Shown piece after piece: positions 1 through 8,501 of a stretch of DNA of 64,000 nucleotides. The notes beneath the pieces are model-generated. The model made no database searches. It was not told the DNA's origin and was given only the letters and a program-made list of their open reading frames with translations. This stretch comes from Paenilisteria newyorkensis (GTDB lineage: Bacteria > Bacillota > Bacilli > Lactobacillales > Listeriaceae). Position numbers and translations under genes: made by a program. The stretch covers positions 1 through 64,000 of the forward strand of contig NZ_JNFB01000047.1 of NCBI RefSeq assembly GCF_000766145.1. Reading direction: 5' to 3'. Position 1 is the stretch's first letter. Each line of letters begins with the position of its first letter.

Positions 1-72
1 ACGGAAGTTAAGCTTTTCAGCGCCGATGGTAGTAGGGGGCTTCCCCCTGTGAGAGTAGGTCGTCGCCGGGCA
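1..72 (+). rRNA. rrf: 5S ribosomal RNA, 3' part (cut by window edge)
   Basis: The first 72 bases match the 3' two thirds of the 5S rRNA at 303-421, including the ACGGAAGTTAAG block and the GGGGGCTTCCCCC helix. The 5' end lies outside the window. It is presumably the last rRNA of a 16S-23S-5S operon transcribed rightward. It differs from the second copy in the loop B/helix region and in the terminal stem. Confidence 0.93.
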
Positions 73-81
73 ATGTATTAT

Positions 82-154
82 TCCACAGTAGCTCAGTTGG
101 TAGAGCAATCGGCTGTTAACCGATCGGTCGCAAGTTCGAGTCTTGCCTGTGGAG
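82..154 (+). tRNA. tRNA-Asn (GTT anticodon)
   Basis: A full cloverleaf can be drawn. The acceptor stem is TCCACAG/CTGTGGA, the D arm GCTC..GAGC, and the anticodon stem ATCGG/CCGAT with loop CTGTTAA (anticodon GTT at 115-117). The discriminator base is G and CCA is not encoded. It lies 9 bases after the first 5S gene, so it belongs to the rRNA transcript. Confidence 0.96.
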
Positions 155-210
155 CCTTATTTTTGTTTACTAAGAATTTTGAGGTGTGTTAGAAGTCTGA
201 TGATATTAGT

Positions 211-283
211 GCTTCCATAGCTCAGTAGGTAGAGCACTTCCATGGTAAGGAAGAGGTCACCAGTTCGAATCTGGTTGGAAGCT
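211..283 (+). tRNA. tRNA-Thr (GGT anticodon)
   Basis: The cloverleaf has acceptor stem GCTTCCA/TGGAAGC, anticodon stem CTTCC/GGAAG and loop ATGGTAA, giving anticodon GGT at 244-246 (Thr). The T arm is ACCAG-TTCGAAT-CTGGT. The base at loop position 32 is A, less common than a pyrimidine. CCA is not encoded. It sits between tRNA-Asn and the second 5S gene. Confidence 0.95.
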
Positions 284-302
284 TTTTATATGATATAAAT
301 AA

Positions 303-421
<119 letters not shown>

Positions 422-432
422 AATGATGTATG

Positions 433-474
433 ATAGTCTATGAAATCGTAATTGATTTGTAGGCTATTTTTTTA
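433..474 (+). terminator. Terminator of the rRNA/tRNA transcript
   Basis: ATAGTCTATGAAAT can pair with GATTTGTAGGCTAT, followed by a run of seven T. It lies just after the second 5S gene. Confidence 0.7.
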
Positions 475-504
475 TGGTTAAGATAGGACTGGAGGGTGAT
501 TGGT

Positions 505-1584
505 TTGGATTTAGATGGGGTGAAGAATATACGGATTGTTAATTCTGGTCTGGGGAATGTTTTTGAAACAGTGGGGGATTGTGTTGCTAATTTGATTGGG
601 ATTCAGGCGCAGTATCAGCAGTTTGGTGAGATTAGTTTGTTTCATCGGGTGGATGGATTGACAAGGAATGACTTGGATCGGATGTATAATCGGAATGAAA
701 TTATTAAGCTTTGGGGACAGCGGACTACGGTGCATTTATACGTGCCGGAGGATTGGAGAAATTTACACGCGATTTATTCGCCAAGAAGAACGTGGGTTAG
801 GAAGCATTGTGCAGAGTTAGGTGTGGATTTAGATGCGATATTGGAGCGGATTGACGGGCTCGGGAAATCGAAGCGGTTTATAGCAAAAGAGGAACTGGCG
901 ATGTTGATGGGGGATCAGGCTAAAAAGTTGATGACGTGGGGCGGTGTCTTGATTGAGGCTTCGTTGCTTGGTCAGATTTATGCTGTGCCAGAAAGACCTA
1001 GTACGCGATTTTATGCACATCGGAAGTGGATAGATGGGATGTCGCTAGATTCGTGGCGGGATAGTGTGGATGAGCATGCGATGGACCGATTTTTACTTCG
1101 TTATTTAGCGTGTTATGGACCGGCTACTTTGGCTGATTTTAAGCATTGGAGTGGGTTGCCGAATTATGCATTTTTGGAGGCTTTTCGGAGGATTGAGGAT
1201 GGATTGGAGCGTTTTGATATTGATGGAAAGGCTTATTATTATCCAGAGGGGGAGTTGGATGTAGGTAAGCGGGATGTGATTCCGCAGGTGAGATTGCTTG
1301 GAAAATTTGATCCGCTCTTTGTGAGTTTTGCTGATAAGGGATGGCTTGCTGATGCGAAATATGAAAAAGAGATTTGGCGAACTGCGGGGCATATTGAGGC
1401 TGTTGTGCTGATTGACGGGGAAATTAGGGGGACGTGGAGGTATGTGATGAAGGGGGAGACGATTCGCTTTACTTGTTATGCTTTTGGGCGGGTTTCGTTG
1501 AGTGATAGGAAGCGGATTAGCGTTGAGGCGGAGCGGTTGGCGGTGTTTCTTGGGAAGCAGTTTCAGGGAATGGTGTATGAATAA
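505..1584 (+). CDS. Winged-helix DNA-binding protein, AlkZ-like (HTH_42) family
   Basis: The 359-residue product resembles the AlkZ/YcaQ-like winged-helix family (HTH_42), whose characterised members are DNA glycosylases that unhook interstrand crosslinks or excise alkylated bases. The family's catalytic QxQ motif appears to be present as QAQ in the segment LIGIQAQYQQ near residue 35. I infer a role in DNA repair; the substrate is unknown. I place the start at TTG 505 because GGAGGG at 491-496 is 8 bases upstream; the upstream in-frame GTG at 496 overlaps that ribosome binding site. It is transcribed alone, directly after the rRNA operon terminator, and converges on an amidase gene with a shared terminator. 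Confidence 0.75.
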   Translation: MDLDGVKNIRIVNSGLGNVFETVGDCVANLIGIQAQYQQFGEISLFHRVDGLTRNDLDRMYNRNEIIKLWGQRTTVHLYVPEDWRNLHAIYSPRRTWVRKHCAELGVDLDAILERIDGLGKSKRFIAKEELAMLMGDQAKKLMTWGGVLIEASLLGQIYAVPERPSTRFYAHRKWIDGMSLDSWRDSVDEHAMDRFLLRYLACYGPATLADFKHWSGLPNYAFLEAFRRIEDGLERFDIDGKAYYYPEGELDVGKRDVIPQVRLLGKFDPLFVSFADKGWLADAKYEKEIWRTAGHIEAVVLIDGEIRGTWRYVMKGETIRFTCYAFGRVSLSDRKRISVEAERLAVFLGKQFQGMVYE

Positions 1585-1586
1585 AA

Positions 1587-1622
1587 ACACAACCGGATAG
1601 TGTGCACCGATTGTGTCTTGTT
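1587..1622. terminator. Bidirectional terminator
   Basis: ACACAACCGG (1587-1596) pairs with CCGATTGTGT (1607-1616), with one wobble. A-rich sequence precedes it and T-rich sequence follows. It separates two convergent genes. Confidence 0.75.
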
Positions 1623-1624
1623 CT

Positions 1625-2518
1625 TTATAAAAATGGGTTTTCAGACCAGTATTGGAGTGGTAGTTCCATACGTACGGTCTTGTTTGGATCAACGACTTGG
1701 CAGATTCGAAGGTCGCCTGCAAGTGAAAGCAACATGATGGCTTCGGCTTGCGTTGTCTTTGTTGCGTCTGTCAAAAGTTGAACCATGTTCTTTGTTGCGA
1801 TTAGGCTGGCTTCGTCGAGTGTTGGTGCGGATGCGATGGTGATGATTTTTTCGTCGCTGATTAGACTCGGTGTTGGCCAGTTTTTATTTTTAACGATTTG
1901 GAGGCGCATCGTGATTTGGCTAGCGATTTCGGCGCCAGAAACGGATACTTCTCCGTCTGCCATTGCTGCATGTACGTCACCAAGAGCGAGCAGGGCGCCA
2001 GAGACGTTAACGGGAAGGAATAGTGTTACGCCTTCTGTGATCTCTTTGCAGTCCATATTGCCACCGTGTGCGTCTGGTGTGCCGCATGAGATGGGTTCGC
2101 CAGCTGGTGCTGTTCCGATAACGCCAATCATTTTGTTGATGGGAACGGTGATTTCTTTTGAAAAAATAAGTTTGTTATTTACAATTGGAAACTGACGGAT
2201 CGTGTTTTCTGTTAGGTCGTCGCCAAGGACTCCTAAATCTGGGCCCGTTAACATCGTTGCGTCGCCAATTAATTGAATTTTCTCTATAGTTACAGCCAAT
2301 ATGTCGCCAGGTTCTGCGTCTTTAATGAAGATGGGACCAGTTGCTGGGTTCACTCTATTCCAATCAAGGCGATGGAATGGCTGATGTTCTGATTTAATTT
2401 GGTTTTCAAAGCAGTCGTACGTTTCTATCGTTACTACTGCGCCATTATCAACTGTCATACTCGGTTCTGCGTTTTTATCCATTGCATAAATAACGTGTTG
2501 TTTCGTCATGGGGTGCAT
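1625..2518 (-). CDS. Acetamidase/formamidase family protein
   Basis: The 297-residue protein belongs to the FmdA/AmdA family, cytoplasmic enzymes that hydrolyse formamide or acetamide to the acid and ammonia. Recognisable family segments include GGNMDCKEITEGVTLFLPV in the middle and the LGDVHAAMADGEVS loop. ATG 2518 is chosen because AAAGGAGA precedes it at a normal distance; an in-frame extension to 2563 would run through that ribosome binding site. It stands alone between convergent and divergent neighbours. An extended -10 (TGCTATACT, minus strand near 2598-2606) may be its promoter. Substrate specificity cannot be read from the sequence. Confidence 0.85.
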   Translation of the reverse strand: MHPMTKQHVIYAMDKNAEPSMTVDNGAVVTIETYDCFENQIKSEHQPFHRLDWNRVNPATGPIFIKDAEPGDILAVTIEKIQLIGDATMLTGPDLGVLGDDLTENTIRQFPIVNNKLIFSKEITVPINKMIGVIGTAPAGEPISCGTPDAHGGNMDCKEITEGVTLFLPVNVSGALLALGDVHAAMADGEVSVSGAEIASQITMRLQIVKNKNWPTPSLISDEKIITIASAPTLDEASLIATKNMVQLLTDATKTTQAEAIMLLSLAGDLRICQVVDPNKTVRMELPLQYWSENPFL

Positions 2519-2890
2519 CAAAAATTCTCCTTTCTTTTGTAGTAGTGGTGCTTCAAGTAACAATGAATAATGAAATTTATTTGATTACTTTGATAAAGTA
2601 TAGCATCTCTCTAAAACGAAGTACATGGACATATTGTGAACAGTTTGAGTCGGATTGTTTGCTTTTAAGGGCTTTTATTGCTTGGAATGTCAGAAATATT
2701 TTTGAGATGGTGATTTACTGCGGTTTTGATAGTTCTATTTTGTGGATTTTATGGTGTTTAAAAAGGGAAAAATGTATTTATTTTGTTTGTATGATTGCGT
2801 GGCCGGGAAAATCTTTCTTTGCGTGGGGTGTTTTTTTGTACTATAATAGGCAGGGTATAGATAGGATCGTGTGAGAGTGAGGTGTGCGTG
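2519..2890. other. Intergenic region with divergent promoters (amidase / ecfA1)
   Basis: This 372-base gap holds the amidase ribosome binding site and possible extended -10 (minus strand), then AT-rich sequence, and at its right end the ecfA1 promoter. An open frame at 2545-2874 on the plus strand has no ribosome binding site and runs through the ecfA1 promoter, so I do not regard it as a gene. Confidence 0.6.
2819..2847 (+). promoter_or_regulatory. Sigma-A-type promoter of the ecfA1-ecfA2-ecfT operon
   Basis: TTGCGT (2819-2824), a 17-base spacer and a consensus TATAAT (2842-2847), 44 bases upstream of the ecfA1 start. Confidence 0.75.
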
Positions 2891-3730
2891 ATGTCGGATG
2901 ATTTTGTAAAATTGGATCACGTTAGTTATAAATATGAGGATGAAGAAATTTTTGCAGTGAAGGATGTTTCTTTTACGGTGAAAAGGGGCGAGTGGTTGGC
3001 GCTAGTTGGGCATAATGGATCTGGTAAGTCAACGATTGCGAAACTGTTGAATGGACTGCTTTTTCCGACGGAGGGTATGGTCAAAATTGGACACTTCAAA
3101 CTGGGTGAAAAGACGATTTGGGATATCAGGAAGCAGGTCGGGATGGTATTTCAGAATCCGGATAATCAGTTTGTTGGTGCGACGGTGCAGGATGATGTGG
3201 CGTTTGGCTTAGAGAATCATGGAGTGCCGCATGAATTGATGGTGAAACGCGTGGAGAGTGCGCTGGATGAGGTCGGAATGCAGGGGTACGCATTACATGA
3301 GCCTTCGCGTCTTTCGGGCGGTCAGAAGCAGCGTGTGGCGATTGCTGGGGTTCTTGCTTTGCAGCCGGACGTGATTATTTTGGATGAGGCGACGTCGATG
3401 CTTGATCCGCGTGGTCGTGCTGAGGTGATGGAAACGATTCGGGTGATGCGGGAGCGGGAAGCGATTACGGTGATTTCGATTACGCATGATTTGGATGAGG
3501 TCGTGATGGCGGACCGGGTTATCGTGATGAATAAGGGCGAGCGACACCTGGAAGGAACGCCAAAAGAGGTTTTTGCGCAGGCTGATGAAATGCGCCGAAT
3601 TGGACTTGGTGTACCTTTTATAACGTCGTTGCAGGAAAAATTAGAGCAGTCTGGCGTGGCGCTATCGGATCGGAGCTTGATGGAAGGGGCGTTGATGGAT
3701 CAATTATGGACATTACATTCGAACAAGTAG
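2891..3730 (+). CDS. ecfA1: ECF transporter ATPase subunit EcfA1
   Basis: This is a 279-residue ABC ATPase of the energy-coupling factor (ECF) module, which powers uptake of vitamins and metals through exchangeable S components. Walker A is GHNGSGKST, the Q-loop is VFQNPDNQF (typical for EcfA), the signature is [13 protein letters not shown] and Walker B is [15 protein letters not shown] 2891 is preferred because GAGG at 2879-2882 is 8 bases upstream; a GTG at 2882 overlaps it. Its 3' end overlaps ecfA2 by 25 bases, and ecfT and truA follow, the usual Listeria/Bacillus order next to rplM-rpsI. Confidence 0.96.
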   Translation: MSDDFVKLDHVSYKYEDEEIFAVKDVSFTVKRGEWLALVGHNGSGKSTIAKLLNGLLFPTEGMVKIGHFKLGEKTIWDIRKQVGMVFQNPDNQFVGATVQDDVAFGLENHGVPHELMVKRVESALDEVGMQGYALHEPSRLSGGQKQRVAIAGVLALQPDVIILDEATSMLDPRGRAEVMETIRVMREREAITVISITHDLDEVVMADRVIVMNKGERHLEGTPKEVFAQADEMRRIGLGVPFITSLQEKLEQSGVALSDRSLMEGALMDQLWTLHSNK

Positions 3731-4578
3731 GTTTTTGTTATCAGAAAAATTCTCCTTTTGAGACGCGGGCGCTCCAGGATGTTAGCGTGACGATTGATTC
3801 GGGGAGTTATACGGCGATTATTGGACATACGGGCTCTGGAAAATCGACGTTGTTGCAGCATTTGAACGCGTTGTTATTGCCGACAGAGGGCACGGTGACG
3901 CTTGGGGATCGGGTTATTAAGGCTGGCGTGAAGCAGAAGGGTTTGCGTGATTTGCGCGAGCGTGTGGGGATTGTTTTTCAGTTTCCAGAGGCGCAGTTAT
4001 TTGAAGAGACGGTGGAAAAAGATATTTGTTTTGGACCGCTGAACTTTGGTGTGTCGGAAGAGGATGCGAAGGCGCGGGCTCGGAAGGTGATCGTTGAGGT
4101 TGGCTTGACGGAGGAAATTTTGACGCGTTCGCCGTTTGAACTTTCTGGTGGTCAGATGCGACGTGTGGCGATTGCTGGGGTTCTGGCGATGGATCCGCAG
4201 GTTTTGGTGCTCGATGAACCGACCGCTGGGCTTGATCCGAACGGGCGTAAGGAGATCATGGAGATGTTCGCGACGCTGCATCGGACGAAGGGGCTGACGA
4301 CGATTCTTGTGACGCATAGCATGGAAGATGCGGCGACTTATGCCCAAAAAGTGATTTTGATGAAAGGCGGGACGGTGGAACGTGTAGCGACGCCTCGGGA
4401 GATTTTTAGTCAGCCGGATGCGTTGACGGATTTAGGGCTCTCGGTTCCTGATGTGGTACATTTTCAACGCCGTTTTGAAGAGCGGTTTGCTGTGAAGCTT
4501 GGTAAGACGTGTTTGACGATTGATGAGTTGGTGGGAGAAATGGTGCCGCACCTCGGGAAGGGCGTGGCAAGCCAATGA
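3706..4578 (+). CDS. ecfA2: ECF transporter ATPase subunit EcfA2
   Basis: The 290-residue second ATPase of the ECF module pairs with EcfA1. It has Walker [11 protein letters not shown]-loop [10 protein letters not shown] (the FPE form typical of EcfA2), signature [13 protein letters not shown], Walker [13 protein letters not shown] and the H-loop VTHSMED. It starts inside the end of ecfA1 in another frame and its stop overlaps the ecfT start (ATGATGG), so translation of the three subunits is probably coupled. Confidence 0.96.
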   Translation: MDITFEQVGFCYQKNSPFETRALQDVSVTIDSGSYTAIIGHTGSGKSTLLQHLNALLLPTEGTVTLGDRVIKAGVKQKGLRDLRERVGIVFQFPEAQLFEETVEKDICFGPLNFGVSEEDAKARARKVIVEVGLTEEILTRSPFELSGGQMRRVAIAGVLAMDPQVLVLDEPTAGLDPNGRKEIMEMFATLHRTKGLTTILVTHSMEDAATYAQKVILMKGGTVERVATPREIFSQPDALTDLGLSVPDVVHFQRRFEERFAVKLGKTCLTIDELVGEMVPHLGKGVASQ

Positions 4579-5372
4579 TGGAGAAGATGATTCTCGGTCG
4601 GTTTATCCCCGGCGAATCATGGTTACATCGTCTCGATCCTCGTGCAAAAATTACAGCCGTGATGTATTTTATCATCATTGTGTTTCTCGCTAATAATTGG
4701 CTTACATATGCGTTATTATTTGTGTTTGTATTGAGTTTGTTATTTGCGTCGCGCGTACCGTTTATGTTCTTTATAAAAGGGCTGCAACCGGTGTTTTGGC
4801 TGATTATTTTGACGTTGTTGTTGCAGGTGTTTTTTACGCAGGGTGGGACGACATATTTTGAGTGGGGACCGATTCATGTGACGAGTCTCGGGTTGATGAA
4901 CGGGGCGATGATTTTTGCGCGGTTTGTGTTGATTATCTTTATGACGACGCTTTTGACGCTCACAACGAGCCCGATTGAGTTGACGGATGGGATTGAGAAT
5001 ATGTTGGCGTTGCTGCGATTTGTACGATTTCCAGTGCATGAGTTGGCGTTGATGTTAAGCATTGCGCTGCGGTTTATTCCGACGCTGATGGACGAGACGG
5101 AGAAAATTATGAAGGCGCAAAAGGCCCGTGGGGTGGAGTTTTCAAGTGGTCCGATAAAAGACCGGATGAAGGCGATTGTGCCGCTACTCGTGCCGCTTTT
5201 TATCAGTGCGTTTAAGCGTGCTGAGGATTTGGCGGTAGCGATGGAAGCGCGTGGTTATCGCGGCGGTAAGGGCAGGACGAAATTCAGACTGCTTGCGTGG
5301 CGGTTTTCGGATACATTTTTGCTAGTGATGATGTTGGTTGTAACGGCATTGTTGGTTTGGCTGCGATCTTAA
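4575..5372 (+). CDS. ecfT: ECF transporter transmembrane subunit EcfT
   Basis: The 265-residue membrane protein scaffolds EcfA1/A2 and S components. The N-terminus GRFIPGESWLHRLDPR is a family hallmark. Several hydrophobic helices follow, and the ATPase-coupling ARG motifs are visible as QKARGVEF (about residue 185) and MEARGYRGG (about residue 226). The start ATG overlaps the ecfA2 stop. No S component is encoded nearby, consistent with a shared group II ECF module. Confidence 0.95.
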   Translation: MMEKMILGRFIPGESWLHRLDPRAKITAVMYFIIIVFLANNWLTYALLFVFVLSLLFASRVPFMFFIKGLQPVFWLIILTLLLQVFFTQGGTTYFEWGPIHVTSLGLMNGAMIFARFVLIIFMTTLLTLTTSPIELTDGIENMLALLRFVRFPVHELALMLSIALRFIPTLMDETEKIMKAQKARGVEFSSGPIKDRMKAIVPLLVPLFISAFKRAEDLAVAMEARGYRGGKGRTKFRLLAWRFSDTFLLVMMLVVTALLVWLRS

Positions 5373-5387
5373 GAAGAGGTGTGACAA

Positions 5388-6128
5388 ATGAAGCGATTTA
5401 AGGCAGTAATTCAATATGATGGGACTAATTTTGTCGGTTATCAGATTCAGCCGAATGGGCGGACGGTGCAGGAGGAAATTGAAAAAGCGCTGCTGCGGAT
5501 GCATAAAGGTGACGTGGTGAAGATTGTTGGCTCTGGGAGAACGGATACCGGGGTTCATGCAAAAGGTCAGGTGATTCATTTCGATTCTCCGCTTGCGATT
5601 CCACCGGCAAAATATCGAAAAGCGTTGCAGACTTTCACGCCGTATGATATTAGTATTGTTTCTGTGGAGGAAGTGGCGTCGGATTTTCATGCGCGTTTCG
5701 GGACGACTGGAAAGGAATATCGCTATTTTGTGCAATGTTCGGAGTTTTTTGACCCGTTTGCGCGGCATTTTACGCTACATTTTCCTTATAAATTAGATGT
5801 TTCGCGGATGCGTGAGGCGGCGGATGTTCTGACTGGTGAGCATGATTTTACGAGTTTTTGTGCGGCTGGATCGAGTCGTGAGAACAAGGTTCGGACAATT
5901 TATGCGATTGAGATTATGGAAGAGGATGACACGCTGATTTTTTCTTTTAAGGGAAATGGCTTTTTGTATAATATGGTCCGGATTCTGGTTGGGACGTTGC
6001 TGGATGTTGGGAATGATCGGCTGACAGTGGCGCAGGTTAAGGCGAATTTAGAAGCGCGCGATCGGACGCAAGGGGCAAAAACGGCACCGCCACAGGGCTT
6101 ATACTTATGGGAAGTCCACTACAAGTAA
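5388..6128 (+). CDS. truA: tRNA pseudouridine(38-40) synthase TruA
   Basis: The 246-residue enzyme isomerises uridines 38-40 in the anticodon stem-loop of tRNAs. The catalytic aspartate lies in [14 protein letters not shown] (about residues 47-60), and [13 protein letters not shown] is the conserved C-terminal segment. It follows ecfT by 15 bases with AAGAGGTG as ribosome binding site, so it is probably in the same transcript. A repeat with terminal inverted repeats begins immediately at its stop codon. Confidence 0.96.
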   Translation: MKRFKAVIQYDGTNFVGYQIQPNGRTVQEEIEKALLRMHKGDVVKIVGSGRTDTGVHAKGQVIHFDSPLAIPPAKYRKALQTFTPYDISIVSVEEVASDFHARFGTTGKEYRYFVQCSEFFDPFARHFTLHFPYKLDVSRMREAADVLTGEHDFTSFCAAGSSRENKVRTIYAIEIMEEDDTLIFSFKGNGFLYNMVRILVGTLLDVGNDRLTVAQVKANLEARDRTQGAKTAPPQGLYLWEVHYK

Positions 6129-6257
6129 TATCAGCGCACCGACAAACGCTCATCTACGTCGTTAAAGGCTCCGTTCCAGTGCTCATGTACAAATCTTACA
6201 CTCCGCGCTGGTACTCGCCTTTGCCTAGTATCTGAGCATTTGTCGGTGCGCTGATAG
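6128..6257. repeat. Intergenic element with 24-bp terminal inverted repeats (copy A)
   Basis: TATCAGCGCACCGACAAA and six further bases (6129-6152) are mirrored by the right arm (6233-6256) with one mismatch in 24, giving a 128-bp element that starts at the truA stop codon. It contains GTTAAAGGCTCCGTTCCAGT at 6161-6180. A degraded relative in the same register lies at 58562-58629, also directly after a stop codon. No clear target-site duplication is visible. It could be a small non-autonomous mobile element or a dispersed structured 3' UTR element. Confidence 0.7.
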
Positions 6258-6313
6258 GTTTTGCGAAAAAACAGACGGGTTTAAATTAGTTTGAAATTTT
6301 TTCTTCAATCGCA

Positions 6314-6342
6314 TTGACTTTTGGAGATAAAGACTGTATTAT
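6314..6342 (+). promoter_or_regulatory. Promoter of rplM-rpsI
   Basis: TTGACT (6314-6319), a 17-base spacer and TATTAT (6337-6342). Transcription would start near 6349, leaving a leader of about 147 bases before rplM. Confidence 0.7.
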
Positions 6343-6348
6343 TGACTA

Positions 6349-6490
6349 TGGTATTGTTTGCCCCACAATAAGCCCCGGAAGGTTGTTGTGTTGAACAAAA
6401 CAATGGAAATTTTAACAAATCAAATCGAAAAGCAGATCGTGGGCTATGGAACAGTTTACAGATCGCATTTTTCTTAAAATCTAGGAGGGA
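6349..6490 (+). ncRNA. Probable ribosomal protein L13 leader RNA
   Basis: The leader between the rplM promoter and its ribosome binding site contains segments able to pair, for example CCCACAATAAGCCCCGG at the 5' side and GATCGTGGGCTATGG further down. Firmicutes carry an autoregulatory L13 leader at exactly this place. I assign it mainly by position and pairing potential and did not match it to a covariance model. Confidence 0.55.
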
Positions 6491-6495
6491 AAATT

Positions 6496-6933
6496 ATGCG
6501 TACGACTTATATGGCGAAAACAGGCGAAGTAGAACGTAAATGGTATGTTGTTGATGCTACTGGTATTCCGCTTGGCCGTTTATCTAGTGAAGTAGCTTCA
6601 ATCTTACGTGGTAAAATTAAACCACAATTTACTCCTCATGTTGATACAGGGGACTTCGTAATTATTATTAATGCAGGTAAAATTGCTCTAACAGGTAAAA
6701 AAGCAACTGACAAAATTTACTACCGTCACTCTCAATATCCAGGCGGTTTGAAATCACGTACAGCGGGTGACCTACGTACGAACAATCCTGAGAGATTACT
6801 TGAGCTTTCTATCAAAGGAATGCTTCCAAAGAACTCTCTAGGACGTCAAATTTTCAAGAAATTACACGTTTATGGTGGCGCTGAGCACGAACATGCAGCA
6901 CAACAACCAACAGTGTATCAATTACGCGGATAA
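6496..6933 (+). CDS. rplM: 50S ribosomal protein L13
   Basis: The 145-residue protein is a primary 23S rRNA-binding protein of the large subunit. The start [20 protein letters not shown] and the [17 protein letters not shown] region are characteristic. CTAGGAGG lies 8 bases before ATG 6496. It is followed by rpsI after 21 bases, the universal bacterial L13-S9 pair. Codon use is strongly biased and more AT-rich than the flanking genes, as expected for a highly expressed gene. Confidence 0.98.
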   Translation: MRTTYMAKTGEVERKWYVVDATGIPLGRLSSEVASILRGKIKPQFTPHVDTGDFVIIINAGKIALTGKKATDKIYYRHSQYPGGLKSRTAGDLRTNNPERLLELSIKGMLPKNSLGRQIFKKLHVYGGAEHEHAAQQPTVYQLRG

Positions 6934-6954
6934 TTAGAAGAGGAGGGAAATATA

Positions 6955-7347
6955 GTGGCTCAAGTACAATATTATGGAACAGGTCGTCGTAAAAGCTCAG
7001 TAGCTCGTGTACGTTTAGTACCAGGCGATGGTAAAGTAGTTATCAACGGTAGAGATTGGGAAGATTACATTCCATTCGCGGCTCTTCGCGAAGTTATTAA
7101 ACAACCATTAGTTGCAACTGAAACTCTAGGAAACTATGATGTTTTAGTAAACGTAAACGGTGGTGGTTATACTGGTCAAGCTGGCGCAATCCGTCACGGT
7201 ATTTCACGTGCATTGCTACAAGTTGCACCAGATTACCGTTCTCCATTGAAACGTGCAGGTCTGTTAACTCGTGACCCACGTATGAAAGAACGTAAAAAAC
7301 CAGGTCTTAAAGGCGCGCGTCGTGCACCTCAGTTCTCAAAACGTTAA
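6955..7347 (+). CDS. rpsI: 30S ribosomal protein S9
   Basis: The 130-residue protein of the small subunit has a C-terminal tail reaching the P-site tRNA. It contains the start [18 protein letters not shown] and the C-terminus [11 protein letters not shown]; the terminal KR is functionally conserved. It begins with GTG at 6955, preceded by GAGGAGGG. It is cotranscribed with rplM and ends at an intrinsic terminator. Confidence 0.98.
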   Translation: MAQVQYYGTGRRKSSVARVRLVPGDGKVVINGRDWEDYIPFAALREVIKQPLVATETLGNYDVLVNVNGGGYTGQAGAIRHGISRALLQVAPDYRSPLKRAGLLTRDPRMKERKKPGLKGARRAPQFSKR

Positions 7348-7377
7348 TATATTTTTATATATCGACATTAGAAAAGG

Positions 7378-7408
7378 CACTTTCCAAGAAATTGGAGAGT
7401 GTTTTTTT
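7378..7408 (+). terminator. Terminator of rplM-rpsI
   Basis: CACTTTCCAA (7378-7387) pairs with TTGGAGAGTG (7392-7401) around a GAAA loop, followed by seven T. Confidence 0.88.
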
Positions 7409-7452
7409 GACTACAAGGGATAAATAGGACACAAGGAAATGGAGATTAGATA

Positions 7453-8418
7453 ATGGCAGATAATTTTTGGGCAGAGTTGCCGAAGCCTTTTTTTGTTTTA
7501 GCGCCGATGGAGGATGTGACGGATGTTGTGTTTCGCCATGTTGTGAGAGAGGCTGGTGCGCCGGATGTCTTTTTTACGGAGTTCACGAATTCGGATAGTT
7601 ATTGTCATCCGGATGGTATCGAGAGTGTGCGGGGGCGGTTGGTTTTTAGGGAGGATGAGCAGCCAATCGTGGCGCATATTTGGGGGGATAAGCCTGAATT
7701 TTTCCGTGAGATGAGTATTGGTATGGCGGAGATGGGATTTAAGGGGATTGATATTAATATGGGCTGCCCGGTTCCGAATGTGGCGAGACGCGGAAAAGGG
7801 AGTGGCTTGATTTTGCGGCCGGAAGTGGCGGCGGAATTGATTGATGCGGCGAAGGCTGGGGGAATACCGGTTAGTGTGAAAACGCGGATTGGTTATGCGG
7901 AATTGGAGGAGCTGGAAGGCTGGATTACTCATTTACTGAAGCAGGATATCGCGAATTTATCTGTTCATTTGCGGACGCGGGAAGAGATGAGTAAGGCTGA
8001 CGCTCATTGGGAGCTGATTCCCCAGATTATGGCGATTCGTGATCGTGTCGCGCCTAACACGCTGATTACGATAAATGGTGATATTCCAGATCGTGAAAAG
8101 GGCTTGGAACTGGCTGAAAAATATGGTGTGGATGGTATCATGATCGGTCGAGGAATTTTTAAAAATCCGTTTGCGTTTGAAAAAGAGAAGAAAGAGCATA
8201 CGGCGGAGGAATTGTTGGCTTTACTGGAGTTGCAGTTGGATTTGCAGGACGAATTTGCTGAACTGGTTCCGCGCTCGATTGTCGGATTGCACCGTTTCTT
8301 TAAAATTTATGTGAAAGGATTTCCTGGTGCGAATGATTTGCGAATTAGGTTAATGGAGACGAAATCGACGGAAGAGGTACGACGAGTTTTAGCTGATTTT
8401 CAGGATAGAAAGATCTAA
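7453..8418 (+). CDS. tRNA-dihydrouridine synthase
   Basis: The 321-residue flavoprotein reduces uridine to dihydrouridine in tRNA D-loops. Family motifs are LAPMEDVTD near the N-terminus, the catalytic cysteine in [20 protein letters not shown] (about residue 105), SVKTRIGY and the FMN phosphate-binding [15 protein letters not shown]. The start ATG 7453 lies after GGAAATGGAGA. It appears monocistronic, with its own terminator on each side. I cannot tell which D-loop position it modifies, so no letter is given. Confidence 0.92.
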   Translation: MADNFWAELPKPFFVLAPMEDVTDVVFRHVVREAGAPDVFFTEFTNSDSYCHPDGIESVRGRLVFREDEQPIVAHIWGDKPEFFREMSIGMAEMGFKGIDINMGCPVPNVARRGKGSGLILRPEVAAELIDAAKAGGIPVSVKTRIGYAELEELEGWITHLLKQDIANLSVHLRTREEMSKADAHWELIPQIMAIRDRVAPNTLITINGDIPDREKGLELAEKYGVDGIMIGRGIFKNPFAFEKEKKEHTAEELLALLELQLDLQDEFAELVPRSIVGLHRFFKIYVKGFPGANDLRIRLMETKSTEEVRRVLADFQDRKI

Positions 8419-8425
8419 GATGGGG

Positions 8426-8452
8426 CACCTTCGAATTTTGGAGGTGTTTTTT
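8426..8452 (+). terminator. Terminator of the dus gene
   Basis: CACCTTC (8426-8432) pairs with GGAGGTG (8440-8446), with one wobble, followed by six T. Confidence 0.75.
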
Positions 8453-8460
8453 CGTAAGCA

Positions 8461-8491
8461 AAAACACGATCTCATGACAAGACCGTGTTTT
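8461..8491 (-). terminator. Terminator of lacD
   Basis: AAAACACGATCT (8461-8472) pairs with AGACCGTGTTTT (8480-8491). On the minus strand the stem ends in a T run, placing it 10 bases after the lacD stop. Confidence 0.8.
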
Positions 8492-8501
8492 AACGGGTTA
8501 A

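Noticed and set aside
1105-1722. 205-codon frame antisense to the AlkZ-like gene
   Set aside because: It lies opposite a well-supported gene, crosses a bidirectional terminator, and has low-complexity Pro/Arg/Asn-rich sequence typical of shadow frames.
2545-2874. Open frame of 109 codons between the amidase and ecfA1 genes, plus strand
   Set aside because: There is no ribosome binding site, the composition is unlike a protein, and the frame runs through the ecfA1 promoter and its expected start site.
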